Below, piece by piece: positions 34,656-46,909 of a DNA stretch of 64,000 nucleotides. The translations under genes and the position numbers were made by a program. This stretch comes from Ascaphus truei (lineage: Eukaryota; Chordata; Amphibia; Anura; Ascaphidae): positions 15,955,698-16,019,697 of the forward strand of contig CM071574.1 in the NCBI GenBank assembly GCA_036426205.1, read 5' to 3'. Every line of letters begins with the position of its first letter. The first letter of the stretch is position 1. The notes under the pieces were generated by a model. It was not told where the DNA came from. It saw nothing but the letters and a program-made list of their open reading frames with translations, and made no database searches.

Positions 34656-36180
34656 GTCACGAGCTATGCGCCGTTTTGGTTTATCATTAAAGTATTTATT
34701 ATTTTGGCCATTTGGATTTTACTGGTAACTGCCCTCTCACAGTGCTGGGAGCGGTTACTTATCTGTATCCCTTACAGCTTATCTACTAATTTATGTAGTG
34801 GGTATTTGAACCCTTAAGACCATCTTCAGCTTTGTTGTGCAGTTAATGGGGATCTTGCAGGAGAACTCTTTTTCTCCTTCTATGTTTGTGAATATCAACG
34901 TGAATCCTAAATTCTATTGCTTCATTTCAAGGGGAAAGTGGCAACAGATGTTGGGTTCATGCATTTTCTTAATGTTCCCAGCTCCATGAATATGATTAAC
35001 ATGCATTATTTTATCATATTTGTTGACAAAATCCATATTCTTTTTCAAGCGCCACACAGATTAATTTCACAGCTCAAACAAGGCTCTTTAACTCACGACC
35101 CCTGAACCACTTCTAATCTGTCTCAGGCCACCTGTTCCTGCTCATTTTAGTTGTCCAATGTTTCCTTTTAAGACCTCACCTGGTGTGTGGGCACAGAATC
35201 CCCAAAACAGATGCACAATCACCGGGCAGATTGCTGAATGGCTGCTCTTGATGCACTATTTCGGCTGTATTTTTTCATTTGCTACTAAAGTGTAATTTTT
35301 GTTGGGTGTTATCTACCTAACTCTTTTATCTTCTATTGATATCAATTGTCCTTGTCAAAAGTAAGTCCACATACACATCTAAATGTAACTATTTAGACAA
35401 GTCGGCTAATATTATAACCTCTGGGTGTTTTTGCATTAAATTGATGCTAAATAGAGAATATGTATATGGCAACATACTTAAAGCAGCAATTCAGGCCAGT
35501 GGATTTTTTTTTGGCAAATGTTTTCTTTTTATATAGCATTTAAGATAGAAATAGGCTAAAGCGCTCCAATGCAGGTATATGAGAATTACATATGCCAGAC
35601 CACTAAACAAGGTATAAGGAATGAGTAATGATATTAGTACTTAATGTCCAATGGTATGGGTACTATCCTCCTGAAGACAGGTGGTAGATGGTACTCGCCC
35701 ACCCACCATCAGTCTCATTGGCAGGTTCCCCTGAACAATATAATACTCACATTCCCTTGAAGTGGTAGGCAGGCCGTGCAGCTTCCAATGTATAGTTGAT
35801 AAGGTAATAAGGGAAGGAAAAAGCGCATATATAGCATTTAAGCAGGGGGTCTCTAGAGCTGAAGCCTTTTAATTTCAGCTCAGATGACCCCACATCCGGA
35901 AATACTTACCCCGAAGGAACTAGGGTGGGTAGGACCCTTTCCATTTAAATTGGCAATCAACACTATCAAATTTCTAGGCATATTTATTCCCAGCAATTTT
36001 CATCCATTGTATGCGATTAATGTGAAATAATGAAAGAGAGAGAGATGAGAAACAACCGAATAGAGCGTTTCAGACATTTACAAAGGTGCAAACAGTAAAT
36101 GTTGGGCAAAATAAATGAAACCGTAATTATTCATTCTATTCACTAGTAATATTTACAGGTGTTGAAGTTGCTTAATAAAA
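34656..36180. other. Intergenic, repeat-derived
   Basis: No gene seen. It includes pLTR-like text at about 34700-34900 and a MITE arm at about 35838-35930 related to the foldback at 24035-24375. Confidence 0.35.
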
Positions 36181-36209
36181 GTAGTTGTATTGTAATCCTT
36201 AAAAAAAAA

Positions 36210-36240
<31 letters not shown>
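36210..36240. repeat. (TA)n microsatellite
   Basis: About 12 TA units directly before the hammerhead-like fragment at 36241. Confidence 0.9.
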
Positions 36241-36242
<2 letters not shown>

Positions 36243-36275
36243 AAAAAGTCTGTTAAGACGAAACGCATAGGGCTA
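36241..36275 (+). ncRNA. Decayed hammerhead-like fragment
   Basis: Perfect hairpin GTCT-GTTA-AGAC (36248-36259), then GAAA (36260-36263) and CGCATAGGG. The upstream core is TGAAAAA where CTGANGA is expected, so it is inactive as read. It resembles the pLTR hammerheads in order and spacing. Confidence 0.4.
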
Positions 36276-37429
36276 CGGTAGTCTTGTCGCCGAAATTTTA
36301 CTAGCCTGCTTTAGCTGTATGCCGTATTTAAAGCAATTGGGACTTTAATCTACATCCTCGGGCTGACTGCACCAACGGAGATACTTCCGGATACAATAGG
36401 TGTGATTTGACCGTCATCGCGCAAACATCGCGAGACTTTGTGACCGAGGAGGGCAGAGGACTGGAGCACAAGCGCCGGATAGCAGACGGCGTTTCTTCGT
36501 GATGGTGCAAACGGATCCTGCGGTTACCGGTTCTTTTATTGCTGTTAAAGACTAGGATTTTATCCTGACATGCCCATTATTATCTACCACTTCGTAAGTA
36601 GAATCTATGCATGCGCTGTGTGTCACTAAAGCATACTTACTTCACCATATTTGACTATTTTTCTCATTTATAGGTCTCACCCCGTTTTGGACTCCACAGA
36701 TTGGACTTTCATAATACCATATCCCTACAAGTGTTTATTAGTTTAAACATTGTTTGCAGTGGTTTGCGCCCTTTGTTTTTTCTTTCCTTTATATTTATTG
36801 AAGTTGTGTGTTTCCTACACATTGTGGCAGCATCCATTAGCATCCTTATTATACTGTTTGTTTTTATATTTTGCGCACCTTTACTTTTTATATATATTTA
36901 TATATTTATTAGGACAAAGGTTGTTTAACTGTACTTTAGAATTGTGCAAACAATATATTTGCTTTAAAAAAAATGTTTTTGAAAAGGTAGTTTTTCTAAA
37001 ATAAAATTTTTTAGTAGGTAAGTAAACCAGTAAGTATGTAAAAACAAAACTAGTTAAACTCTGAGACTGTAAATAAAACAGCAGTGGTGTTCTTTACCAC
37101 TCTAGAACCATCACACTTTGTCCACTGCTGGTCCGCATTCATTCTTCACACTCGGTTTCATTTTCTGCATATCTCTGAAGCATGGAGGAAGTCTGGCACA
37201 AGGGAGGAGGCTCAACACTCCCTTATGTTGCCGTGGGTAGTTACTGTGAGTCCCAGTTGTGTGATCAAGCAAATGTTAAACCTTTTACTCTACATTTGTT
37301 TAACCATAAATTCTGGGAGAGACTTTCTCTATACTTTGAAAACTACACATCATTTTTTCCCGCACAAGCTGAGCTTTGTCATCTGTGTCTATCTTGAATA
37401 GATTGCATGCCATATGGTCAAGATATAAT

Positions 37430-38195
37430 GTCATAAATATGACTTGCTTAGTGTAATCATGGAAAAATATACAACATGTTATTGTACTGTGTCCCCTGGG
37501 TACAATGATACCAGATATGAGTTTACTTGTCTGCATTTTTAAGGCTGAATGAATGTTCCTGCATAACCCCGCTCCCCTCCCATGAAAGTATATATTTTCC
37601 AAAAATACATGCTCCAAAGAATTCAGCCATGAGTACTGTGTCTTTCCCCACCAAAAAAATCCGTCTATTGAAAATGGTGTAAATTTTTGAGATAAATAAC
37701 ATGACCACTAATTTCAGATTTTGCATCAACATTTGTAATTCCCGCTTAGTACAATTATGGAAACGAATACTAAATTGCATCACCCTCGATCCCCTTAGAA
37801 CACTGATACCAAAATGGATAAGTTGACATACTGTATTGGCCCTAACTTAGTAAGACTGTGTAAGGTTCTTTACGTCTGACTTTTTCAGGGCTGAACACAA
37901 AAGGTGCATGCCATGATTGGCAGGGCAAAACTGCCCTCTAGTGTAAGATTACCCCCATAAGAGTATATATTTTTCTGAAAACAAATGCCTCAAAAATTAT
38001 AGACACGTTTCTATTGAAAACCATTTTTTTGTTGTTGTTGAAAACAGTGATCTGTATGTTTTTTCAATAAATGTACACTAACTTCGGACTTTGCATCACA
38101 CAAGCTCAGTGTAATCACGGAAAAGAATACTAAATACTAACACCCAGGTTCGCCCGAGTACATTGATACCAGATATGCATAGGTTTACATACTAT
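37430..38195. repeat. Diverged tandem repeat, ~300-360 bp unit
   Basis: The phrase GTGTAATCATGGAAAA recurs as GTACAATTATGGAAAC and GTGTAATCACGGAAAA at about 37454, 37749 and 38110. Each is followed by GATACCAGATATG-like and AGTATATATTTT-like blocks in the same order. Confidence 0.6.
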
Positions 38196-38580
38196 CAGGG
38201 TTGCCACCACTCCGGGGTTTGACCCAGAGACTGAGAAATCTATGGGTGGCAGAATCGGCATCTCCCCCTGCAGGGTCCAGTCAACATGGCTCAGCGACGT
38301 CAAATGGTGTCACCATGACAATGGGACTTTATGTGGCATCACAGCGTGCCATGACAACAGGGTGTCACTTGATGCGTCGGCGCCATAAGGCATTCCATTG
38401 TGGTGTGACGTCACATTGTCATGGCAACGCAGTGCTATTTGACTGGACCTTGCCGGGGGAGATGCTACCGCATGCCGCCGGAGAAAGTAAGATAAATAAA
38501 AAATACATTTTAAAAATGTATTTCATAGCAAAAAGTATCCGGGTTAGAATTCAGTAGAAGGTGGCAGCCCTGATTGTTAT
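38195..38580. repeat. GC-rich interspersed repeat
   Basis: From CAGGGTTGCCACCACTCCGG to GGTGGCAGCCCTG, ends roughly inverted. It contains the GTGACGTCACATTGTCATGGCAACG word shared with 20290-20312. Probably a non-autonomous DNA transposon. Confidence 0.5.
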
Positions 38581-38601
38581 GGAAATCACAAATCTCAGCA
38601 C

Positions 38602-38640
38602 ATTAAGAAAGCGCCAGTGACGGAGTGGAACGCGTGGGAG
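38602..38640 (+). ncRNA. Hammerhead-like remnant
   Basis: AAGAAAGCGCCAGTGACGGAGT followed by GGAACGCGTGGG. Compared with the PLE motif the core is degraded and GAAA has become GGAA. It likely marks a decayed pLTR and is not active. Confidence 0.3.
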
Positions 38641-38894
38641 GAGGAGTTCTTTTGTTTGTAGATGTCATACCTTTTTATGTAGTTTAAATAAAAGTTTTTT
38701 AATTACATTTTTGGCTGGTGAGTTCCGCTTCTTCTGATCCTTTTTTTGTGTTGGAGCTGCTATTATATGTTTATTTTGCAACTGTTTAGCTTAAGCTATT
38801 GTCTGTATACTGCCACACTCGATTTCTATTGGTTATGCTTCCCCGTGACATCATCCCAATATATTACAAAAAGGGACTAAGAACTCTCTTAAGT

Positions 38895-38940
38895 CAGAAC
38901 CCCTGAGGAAGCGCTTTGAAGAGTGAAACGCATTGGTGAT
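38895..38940 (+). ncRNA. Hammerhead-like motif, intact core boxes
   Basis: CTGAGGA at 38903-38909 and GAAA at 38925-38928, followed by CGCATTGG. The C residues before the core can pair with GG after it (short stem I). Stem II (GCGCTT.../GAGT) pairs poorly. Same layout as the PLE motifs with a different N (G instead of C). Confidence 0.4.
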
Positions 38941-39695
38941 AAAAGCGCAACTGACATCCTAAAGCTAGGCAAGCGACGCTGTCTTCCTGCATTGGACGCT
39001 TTTTATCTACTTGTCCCGTCCCTACCCATGACCTCATATTTCAGCAGCAAGAATGCAGGCGCCTGCTGAACGGCGAGCAGTCGGCATTTCGAAAGAGACA
39101 CACTGTTTTACGTTACTCTGACCTAGTGATGGTTGAAAAGTGCAAATTATCTGTGAAATTCTTAGTGTATCTTCACTTTTGTCACGGCTCTTATTATAAA
39201 ACGTTATTATACTATTTTTGTATCTATCCGTTTATGCATATTCTGAGGTTCCTTTGTCCCTCACCGGAGAAGTACTTACCATCAGAGAATTTCTCTACAC
39301 GCCTGTTTATATCATACACCGTGCATGGGACACCCCCTATTTTTGATTCACAGACAAGTTTTTTTTATCTTGACCCTTTACACTATGTTTGTCTTTTATT
39401 TGTTATATACCCTAGGAATCCTGCACTTTGATTCTCGTGGCCACTTTCTATTTCATAACCTTCAGAGCAGCATTTCTTTCAGTGGTTGTTTTTTAATTAT
39501 TATATTTTTACATAGATGTGCTCACACTTTTACACTTTATATTGTTAATTTATACGATTACTTGCCACCATTTTTTCACCCAAGTGAATTCTTTGCACTT
39601 GAACCTTTTGCATATTACTCTAAAATTTCTGGAGCTGGCCCTGACCAAGAGGTTTTTTTTACTAAGTACAAATTGCCAAAACTGTGTCTTTTATG

Positions 39696-40630
39696 TGTAA
39701 CCCCTCCTTGCCCGACCCCTAAAGAGTGTCACTATGAGGTAGTGTAGAGGTAGTGCCACAGACTCTGTGTACCTTCTCAGGGTGCTGGCATTCGGCTGGC
39801 TTGTAGTGTAAGCTCTCAGGGTGGTAATAAAGGGGGACAGGAACTTTTATACACAGGACAGGATTAATTGACAGGACAGGCTTTTACACTTACATTCTCT
39901 TCCCTGGAGTCCATACATCTCCACAGGGAGGCACACATGGCTTACATCACTCTTGTCTTGCACATAGTCAAAGGGGAACCTCCATTTCTATAACCTCTAA
40001 GATCCTGTAGTCCTCATGCAGCCACTTTCCTAGAACTTCTGCCTGGGGATGTAATGCCATCAGGGTTCCCATTTGACCCTCATTAATGCAAAAACCCAGC
40101 TGTCCTTTTTAGTGACCTGGTGGGCTTACTTCTTCCAAGGCTGGCGTTGGAGCAACCTTGATACAGTATGTGACAGCCCTGGAGACCCCATGTGTTTGGG
40201 AATCCCACGCAAAGGGACCTGCCATGCACACACTCCTTCAGTATATTCTTATGGCCTTGCCATTAGCTAGTGAGTGGGCCTATCTATGTAGGGACACTTA
40301 CCTGACTATAAAACAACAAAGGTGATCTTACATCATTACACATCGTTTTTACACTTACTAGACTAGGACTACATGCAGACAGGTTAAGACCCTCTCCTCT
40401 TTCACCTGGAGTCCTCCTGGTGGTCTAAGGCCCAACCCCCTATACTGCTCCTTTTATACTCACCATGGTTACTGGGGAGTGGTTGTACTCCTAATCACGT
40501 CACTCCACCCCTGTTACTGGGCAAGATCATGGATGGACTCGTGCAACAATACCTTAATGGTCATTGCCTTGTAACAACTCACCAGACATTAACCCCTGAT
40601 ATACCTTTAGTAACCCAAAGTGGGGTTACA
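39696..40630. mobile_element. Candidate solo LTR
   Basis: Starts TGTAACCCC and ends GGGGTTACA (9-bp inverted ends with TG...CA). TATG lies on both sides (39692-39695, 40631-40634) as a 4-bp duplication. AATAAA occurs at about 39825. The internal sequence is non-coding. No second copy is in the window, so LTR status rests on the ends alone. Confidence 0.55.
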
Positions 40631-40634
40631 TATG

Positions 40635-41227
40635 TAGATTTGAAGATTCTTCCCCAATGGAGCAATTAAAATAATGAATGGCAAATAGAACAAGTTATTA
40701 GGCAAGTTAAAACAATAGTTTGCCCTGTAGGGTACAATGCCAGATATGAGATGGAGCTAAAGGCTAGGTAAACTATATTATGGTGCTGTTATCATCATTT
40801 CCTTATAACAATCGGTAAAGCGATATTAGACTTTATCATCTCAGTTTCCACCTTATGACTCAGTCTTACAGAATAGACAGTATTTTTCCAAATTGCCTAC
40901 AAGAAGGCAGTAAGGTTGATGACTGTTGAAAAGAGCAAGTAATCTTTGATGATTCCCTCCCAAAGCGTCTGGTGGGACCATAACCACAAGGAAAGGCAGA
41001 CAGGTGGAGATTATTATCCTCATCTTCAAACTAATATATTCAGACGTCATTCTTATTGTGAAATACTACAGCTGCCTGTTTAATTGGAGCAAGCTCAATG
41101 AATTCACAGTTGGAGGAAAAAAAAGTCTTGCTTAAAAAGAGAGTGTGGTGTCCAGATGTTTCAGAAGAATTCAGTCAGATGCAAAAGGAGTTTTCCCTTG
41201 AAGACATCCCTCTTAAATTGCTGAAAC
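40635..41227 (+). promoter_or_regulatory. TNFAIP6 upstream region and 5' UTR
   Basis: Precedes the TNFAIP6 start codon. A GGAGTTTTCC string at 41190-41199 fits a relaxed NF-kB half-site pattern. TTAAAAA at about 41131 could be a weak TATA-like box. Both are pattern matches only. TNFAIP6 is known to be induced by TNF and IL-1 in mammals. The transcription start cannot be fixed from sequence. Confidence 0.3.
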
Positions 41228-41330
41228 ATGAAAATAATGATATTCTTAGTTTTCTTGGGTGTCTTGCAGTTGGATGAAATTTCTGGTTGGGGATTTAAGA
41301 ACGGAGTTCTGCACAATTCTATCTGGCTAG
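41228..41330 (+). CDS. TNFAIP6: TNFAIP6 (TSG-6) exon 1: signal peptide
   Basis: ATG at 41228 opens MKIMIFLVFLGVLQLDEISG, a hydrophobic signal peptide. GWGFKNGVLHNSIWL follows and then a split Glu codon at CTAG|GTATGT. The GWGFK-HNSIWLE start of the mature chain is diagnostic for TSG-6. The phase (1) and the residue completed by exon 2 agree with the mammalian gene. TSG-6 is a secreted hyaluronan-binding protein that moves heavy chains from inter-alpha-inhibitor to hyaluronan and dampens inflammation. An ATG is retained just after an in-frame-neutral 5' UTR, and no better upstream start is seen. Confidence 0.95.
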
Positions 41331-43174
41331 GTATGTAATGTTTCATTCATACGGTATCAATGCTTTGCATCGGAAATCTCCAGAACAAGACTTGGTGTTA
41401 TGTAATTACTGCTTTTGGTGTGTTTTTAAACATAGTGCTTAGATATGCTGCAGTGTAGTATGTTTAATTCAAGAACTGAGAACCCAGCTCTCGGTGCAGA
41501 ATACCCAGTTTACTACAGTTTCCTTGAAATGCCTTGTTGGTGAAATCAGAAAAAGTGAAAACATACAGCACTGCCATGTATTACTAGCATACGTTTCCTG
41601 TCTTTGAGTTAAAGGGAAATACAGCATTTGTAACATGCTCATATGATTACTGTACACTACACATGCATTGCCCCATACGTTTTGAATAGTATTTAGAAAT
41701 CATTTGAAACAAAATGGGCTATAATGATGGAAAATGTGATATTATACATTATAACTAATTAACATCTTCCTCTGAGATTTGTAGTTGCTTTTTTGCACTA
41801 GTTAGGAGAGGTTAGGTTACCATCAAACAATTGTTTCCCTTATGAGCGAGATATCAGCAAAAATAAGGATCACATTTATGCTCACGTAGTGTTACCCAGC
41901 CACATCCACCTTACCTTACACAAAATGTTTTAAACTTTGTAAAGTGGGAACTTTGCTTACTCAACAACTTTATGGTAAGTTACCATTAACAATGGACTGA
42001 CTTTAGACAACACTGGTGCTTCTGAATGACCAATACTGCACATCTTATAGCTTTACTGCCTCCTTCAAATGTTACTGATAATACATATTTTATAACCAGT
42101 CTCGACTTGAAATTGTGTTACCTATACCAATACAGTATGCTTTGTTGCTGCTACCATTTAAATCTGTGCCGAGGGTTTCTGTTGCAAAAATGTGTATTAT
42201 CCTCTAGTAAAACGGTATTACCTACGTAATGTAACCTTTAACTTCATGATAACCTACAGAAATTATAGGGTGATTGGCCCTTTCCATGGAAATTGTATTA
42301 TGTCCTAATAATGTCAAGATAAATCATTGTGATAGGTTTACAATATATCTTTCAACAAGTATTTAAAATTACCAATCCTTTCATTTACAACTAGCCATAA
42401 ATCGTAGGCGGTGTCCCATACTCTTGTTTTGTAAGGATCCGCTTTTACACACATTGATAAATAATTGAACAATTGTTTCTATGCTTTTATTAAGAACAGA
42501 ACAATTTAAACACACCATAGTGGAAAAACTCCACCAACACCTCACACTATGTACTGTATAGTCAGTTACACAATACAGCTGCAGCAGGGACATAGATACA
42601 GTATTTAAGGAACTTTTTTTAGATACCCGATTTCTCAGTATAATAGTAAGTGAAAAGTATATGCAAAGACTAGTGGAGCGGTTTAACTTTCCTTGTCTCA
42701 CAATTATTTTCCTATACAATATAGCTACTGAGGGTGCTGTGGCCATAAGCCAGCGAGGAAATGTGTTATGAACTTATTTTAGGAAGGGGATGCGTAAAAC
42801 CCAAGCGGTTTGTGTATCAAGGAAATGTTGGCACAAAACTGGGTAATTTTTAACCTGCACCTACTGTATATATCAAAGTATTTTGCTCCAATTTTGCCCA
42901 TCTGCCACAGTGTGTTGGATAGTGTCAGCAGGAGGAGTTAGGGAGGTGTTCCAAGGTGCACATTTTATGAGATGCATCACAGTCTACTTCTCTGTGCACC
43001 ATTCTTTTTCTCCATTTATTTGCCAAAAAAAAAAATACCTACTATATCTGAATTGGAGCAAGTCTAAAATTCAGAAAATGTTTTTGCATATGCTGCGTCT
43101 CCGCCCTTAGAAAATTATCTGCGTTTATACATACATTAGATCCCTAAATAAGGTAACAATTCATGTCCTACCAA

Positions 43175-43382
43175 CCAATTAGATTGTAAGCTCTTCGGAG
43201 CAGGGACTCCTTTTCCTAAATGTTACTTTGATGTCTAAAGCACTTCTTCCCATTATGTATTATTTGTATGATTGTCACGTGTATTACTGCTGTGAAGCGC
43301 TATGTACATTAATGGTGCTATGTAAATGAAGATACATACATACATACATACATACATACATACATACATACATACATACATG
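43175..43382 (+). mobile_element. SINE 3' region with (CATA)n tail
   Basis: ATTGTAAGCTCTTCGGAGCAGGGAC...TGCTGTGAAGCGCTATGTACATTAATGG...TATGTAAATGAAGATA, then about 13 CATA units (about 43331-43382). Typical of a frog SINE family. The tRNA-like head is missing or too diverged to see. Confidence 0.7.
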
Positions 43383-44144
43383 TAAAAATTTCTCTGCAAC
43401 AGAAGTTTTTTTTAATTAGTATTGTTTTATTTTACATTACATTTATTACAAATGTTCATGAGAATATAGCATCTCCTTATTCAATAAAAAACATTATTTT
43501 GATTGGTAGAAAATCGTATGTATGCAAGTCTTAGACCTCAGAATACCTCTTTCCCTTGAGGCCCGCCTATCATATTTTCCATTCGTTTGTATATATTAGA
43601 GACTGAAGTGTCATCTGGAAAAGAGTACTTACTAAAAGAAACACATTGGAACACATCTTAATTTGCCCACTCACATGCAGAAACATTTAAGGACATTCTA
43701 CTGTAAGTCAGTGTACAATTGTGTATGCCAGCTGTCCTGAAATTACCCGGTGCCGGTCCCAGCCCCCTGCTGCCAGGTCCAGGTAATTTCCTGTGAGCTG
43801 AAAAAGCGCCGGGTACCAGGTATTTTTTGGGGTACCCGGTACATCACTACTGACTGCAACATCCCACACAAGTTCAACATGAGTACATTTGCTCAAAAAA
43901 GATGGTGGCAACCACAGCTAACGTGAAGGCCCTGATGAGCGCTTTCATCATGATTTATATTTATCTAAACAATCTTCTAGAAAAGGTTTGTTTAGGTATC
44001 ATTACTAAAAACCTTTCACATGTATACAATTAATTACAGTAAACGGTGCCCTCTTTCATTGCCCTTATAGGAAGTTCTAATCTGCAAAGAAAATTATGTT
44101 AAAAAACACACATTTCTGGTTTAGAAAGAATAGAGCCGGGGGTG

Positions 44145-44278
44145 GCCAACTCCAGTCCTCAAGGGCCACCAACAGGCCAGGTTTTAAGGATATCCCTGCT
44201 TCGGCACAGGGGGCTCAATCAGTGGTTCAGTTGTTGACCCTGTCCCTGGAGGCCTGGAGTTGGCCACCCTTGGAATAG
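44145..44278. mobile_element. hAT-like foldback MITE, short copy
   Basis: GGGGGTGGCCAACTCCAGTCC at about 44149 is inverted at about 44252-44272 (GGCCTGGAGTTGGCCACCC). Same family as 28360-28715. Confidence 0.65.
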
Positions 44279-44741
44279 AGGATATATGGAAAGTTAGCAT
44301 TACTTTATAAGCTTAAGTTCATGACCTCCACGTGGAGTTGGTTGAGAAATTGTATTGCATTTTCACTACTTCTCATATTTGCACAGTACAGTTTCCATGA
44401 TGAACACAATACTCAATCAATCAAGATGGGGAACATATGATCATGAACATTCACAATCACCAATTCCCAACAACCAAAAACACTTATTGTTACTTTTATA
44501 CAAAATCAAGACTGAGGTAATGCACATAATTGCATTTTGGACTATTTACTAATACAAGAAACTGTTCATGGAACACTTTGTTCTTTTCTGGGCAACAAAC
44601 CAATGTCCCCTGCCAATAAGATGGCTGCTTTGTGTGGCGTTGGCACCAAGTTGTGCCATCTGATATATGCAATTATAGAGGTAAACTAGTTCCTTTTGCC
44701 TACATTTTGTTAAACAATATCATAATTGTTCTATTCTACAG

Positions 44742-44879
44742 AACAAGCAGCTGGAGTCTATCACAGAGAATCACGGAATGGAAAATACCAACTTACCTAC
44801 AGAGAAGCAAAAGCTGTATGTGAATATGAAGGAGGACATTTGGCTACATACGAGCAACTTGAGGCAGCACAGAAAATAG
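44742..44879 (+). CDS. TNFAIP6: TNFAIP6 (TSG-6) exon 2: start of the Link module
   Basis: Acceptor TTCTACAG ends at 44741 and donor AAAATAG|GTAAAG follows. It enters in phase 1, completing the Glu split from exon 1, and leaves in phase 1 inside a Gly codon. It encodes QAAGVYHRESRNGKYQLTYR, then EAKAVCEYEGGHLATYEQLE and AAQKI. This is the first half of the hyaluronan-binding Link module, with its first Cys and the GVYH...Y...EAK..C...GG..AT...L pattern. The second half (CAAGWM...) and the CUB domain are encoded by later exons that I could not find up to 64000. Intron 2 would then exceed 19 kb. Confidence 0.95.
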   Translation, partial: NKQLESITENHGMENTNLPTEKQKLYVNMKEDIWLHTSNLRQHRK

Positions 44880-45492
44880 GTAAAGGGTACTATACATTAG
44901 TGTTAAAGCCTAGGTTCAGAAGGGATCCGGTGCTTTAATCTGTTACAGACCTTAATGAATCACCCCATAACAGGGCATAAACCTAAAGAAGCACATAATG
45001 GTAAAATAAATAAAGGCACCTTCGGAGGTATGTATCTCAGGAAGCAGGGTGTCCCCGGACGGAGCTGAAATAAACGCGGCTCAGCTCCCGAGACCCCCTG
45101 CATCAAGCCTAGTGCAAAATAAATCCAGACCTTTATCCCTTTGAATGCCAGAGGGGCCGCGGGGCCAGAGTGCCGCAGCACTTGCGATCACGTAACTGGT
45201 TGGCTAAGCGGTCACATCACTGATGATGAAGCAGAAGGGGAGGAGTCATCCCTGTTCCGTCTGCCATCCCTTCAGATTGCGTACAGATCATACTGTAACT
45301 CCGTGTTCACTCAAGACAATGTAGCAGTTAATCATGTTTCACTCATTTTGGGTTGGCATTCATTTTATCCCCTGGTATGTAAAATTACATGCAAATTGGC
45401 TAAGTAATTAGGAACTGGACTATATTCATCTCAGATTCTCTCAGCAGTGCTATGGTTAACTCAGGAGGGGGAGGGTGGTGTATTACTTAAGT

Positions 45493-45831
45493 TAGGGGTG
45501 CGCAAACTTTTTTGCTGCCCCTCCCATGCCTGCTCTCCTCTGTTATTGCGCCGCCCCCCCCCCCCCTTATCTCGCGCAGCATCAAATGACACCACAGGGT
45601 CATTTGACATCACGTAACCATGGCAACCATGATGTCACATTACCCTGCGGCGTCATTTGCCATGCTCATGCGTCCTGAAGCCGGCTGAATCTTAGTAAGA
45701 AGAGGTTGCAGAGGCCTCGTGTGGTCCCCTGGCATTTAATTTAAATGCCTTGGGGAAGAGCGCGGGACCTCTGCAACCGCCCGCGCCCCCCCACAAAAAA
45801 ATCTCACGCCCCCCCAGTTTGCGCACCGCTG
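45493..45831. mobile_element. hAT MITE with 8-bp duplication
   Basis: Left end TAGGGGTGCGCAAACT, right end AGTTTGCGCACCGCTG. Flanked by ACTTAAGT at 45485-45492 and 45832-45839. The 339-bp body is GC-rich, with ACATCACGTAACCATGGCAAC. The 8-bp duplication and CAG..G....CAAACT-type ends mark hAT. Same family as 49140-49489 and 1-179. Confidence 0.9.
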
Positions 45832-46017
45832 ACTTAAGTCATAAATGTACATCCTCCCTATAAGCAATCCCAGAGAAGTATATATCTGACTTACATCTTT
45901 ACATATGCAGTGAAGAAGGATAATAATGAAGCTTAGGAATGTCTGAATGTATCAATTAACATGACTGCTTTGCTTAAACACACCATTATTAGCACACATA
46001 GCTGCTATTTAGAAATA

Positions 46018-46337
46018 CAGTAGGGCCCCGCTTTTCGGCAGCCCGCTTTATGGCGTTCCGCTCATACAGCGGTACCAGGAAGGGGGCTGCCATGTCTGCA
46101 CATGCGTAGAACAGGGGCTGCCCAGGTCGCGCATGCGCTGAACGAAGGGCGTCGAGGTTCCACATGCACAGAACGGAGGTCGCGCATGCGTACAACAGAG
46201 GTTGTGCATGCGCAGAAGGGGGAATTGCCAGTCTGCGCATGCACAGATGCCAAAAATCGCCAGTTCTGATTTCTGGTGATTTTCGCTTTGCGGCAGGGCC
46301 ATAGAATGGAACCCGCCGCATTACCGGGGCCCACCTG
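46018..46337. mobile_element. Tigger/pogo-like MITE
   Basis: The ends CAGTAGGGCCCCGCTTTTCG and CGGGGCCCACCTG are inverted and flanked by TA on both sides (46016-46017, 46338-46339). The start resembles Tigger ends. The interior holds repeated GCATGCGCAGA-type words. Confidence 0.7.
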
Positions 46338-46909
46338 TAAGTACAGTATTTCAGTATCAGAACACATGCATGTATGTACAAATAACTTTGTATATTAGCG
46401 CACATACATGGTATTTAGAAATTACTCATGTTTCATTACTGAACAAATGTTGTATTTAGAAATAACTTCCATTAATCCATTTCCATATTCTAATGAAATT
46501 AATTACAGGTATTTGCACATATAATTAGCTTAGTCAATATAAAGTTTCCAAAGGGAAAATAATACCTATTCCTGTTGTGATTAATGTAGTATGCCTTGGG
46601 CCTAAGAGGGGAGCACTAATCATGTTTGGCATCAACTAGCAATATCCACGTACTGTATCCCTTTCAACGAAAAAGTCCCCTTAAAACAGAAGGACACTTT
46701 TCTTATGTAAAACAACGCAGGTCAGCAATCTTGATTTATGTCCTATGGGTAAATTTACTGTTCTCCATCACATTTCAGAATAATATGTCACAGGCCCAGG
46801 GTTTCAAACTCCATGACCACAACACACGTGCAAGGATTCACATTATTTAAATAAAGGGCCAGTCCCTTAAACATGCTCTTAAACAAGGTGGTGGGAAGAT
46901 GTGCATAAG

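Larger units (their letters stand above)
41331..44741 (+). other. TNFAIP6 intron 1
   Basis: A 3.4-kb intron with GTATGT donor and CTACAG acceptor. It holds a SINE-type tail with a CATA microsatellite (43175-43382) and a hAT-like MITE (44145-44278). No further exon seen. Confidence 0.8.

Noticed and set aside
42381..42746. 121-residue minus-strand open frame in TNFAIP6 intron 1
   Set aside because: No motif, no splice-supported neighbours, ordinary intron composition.
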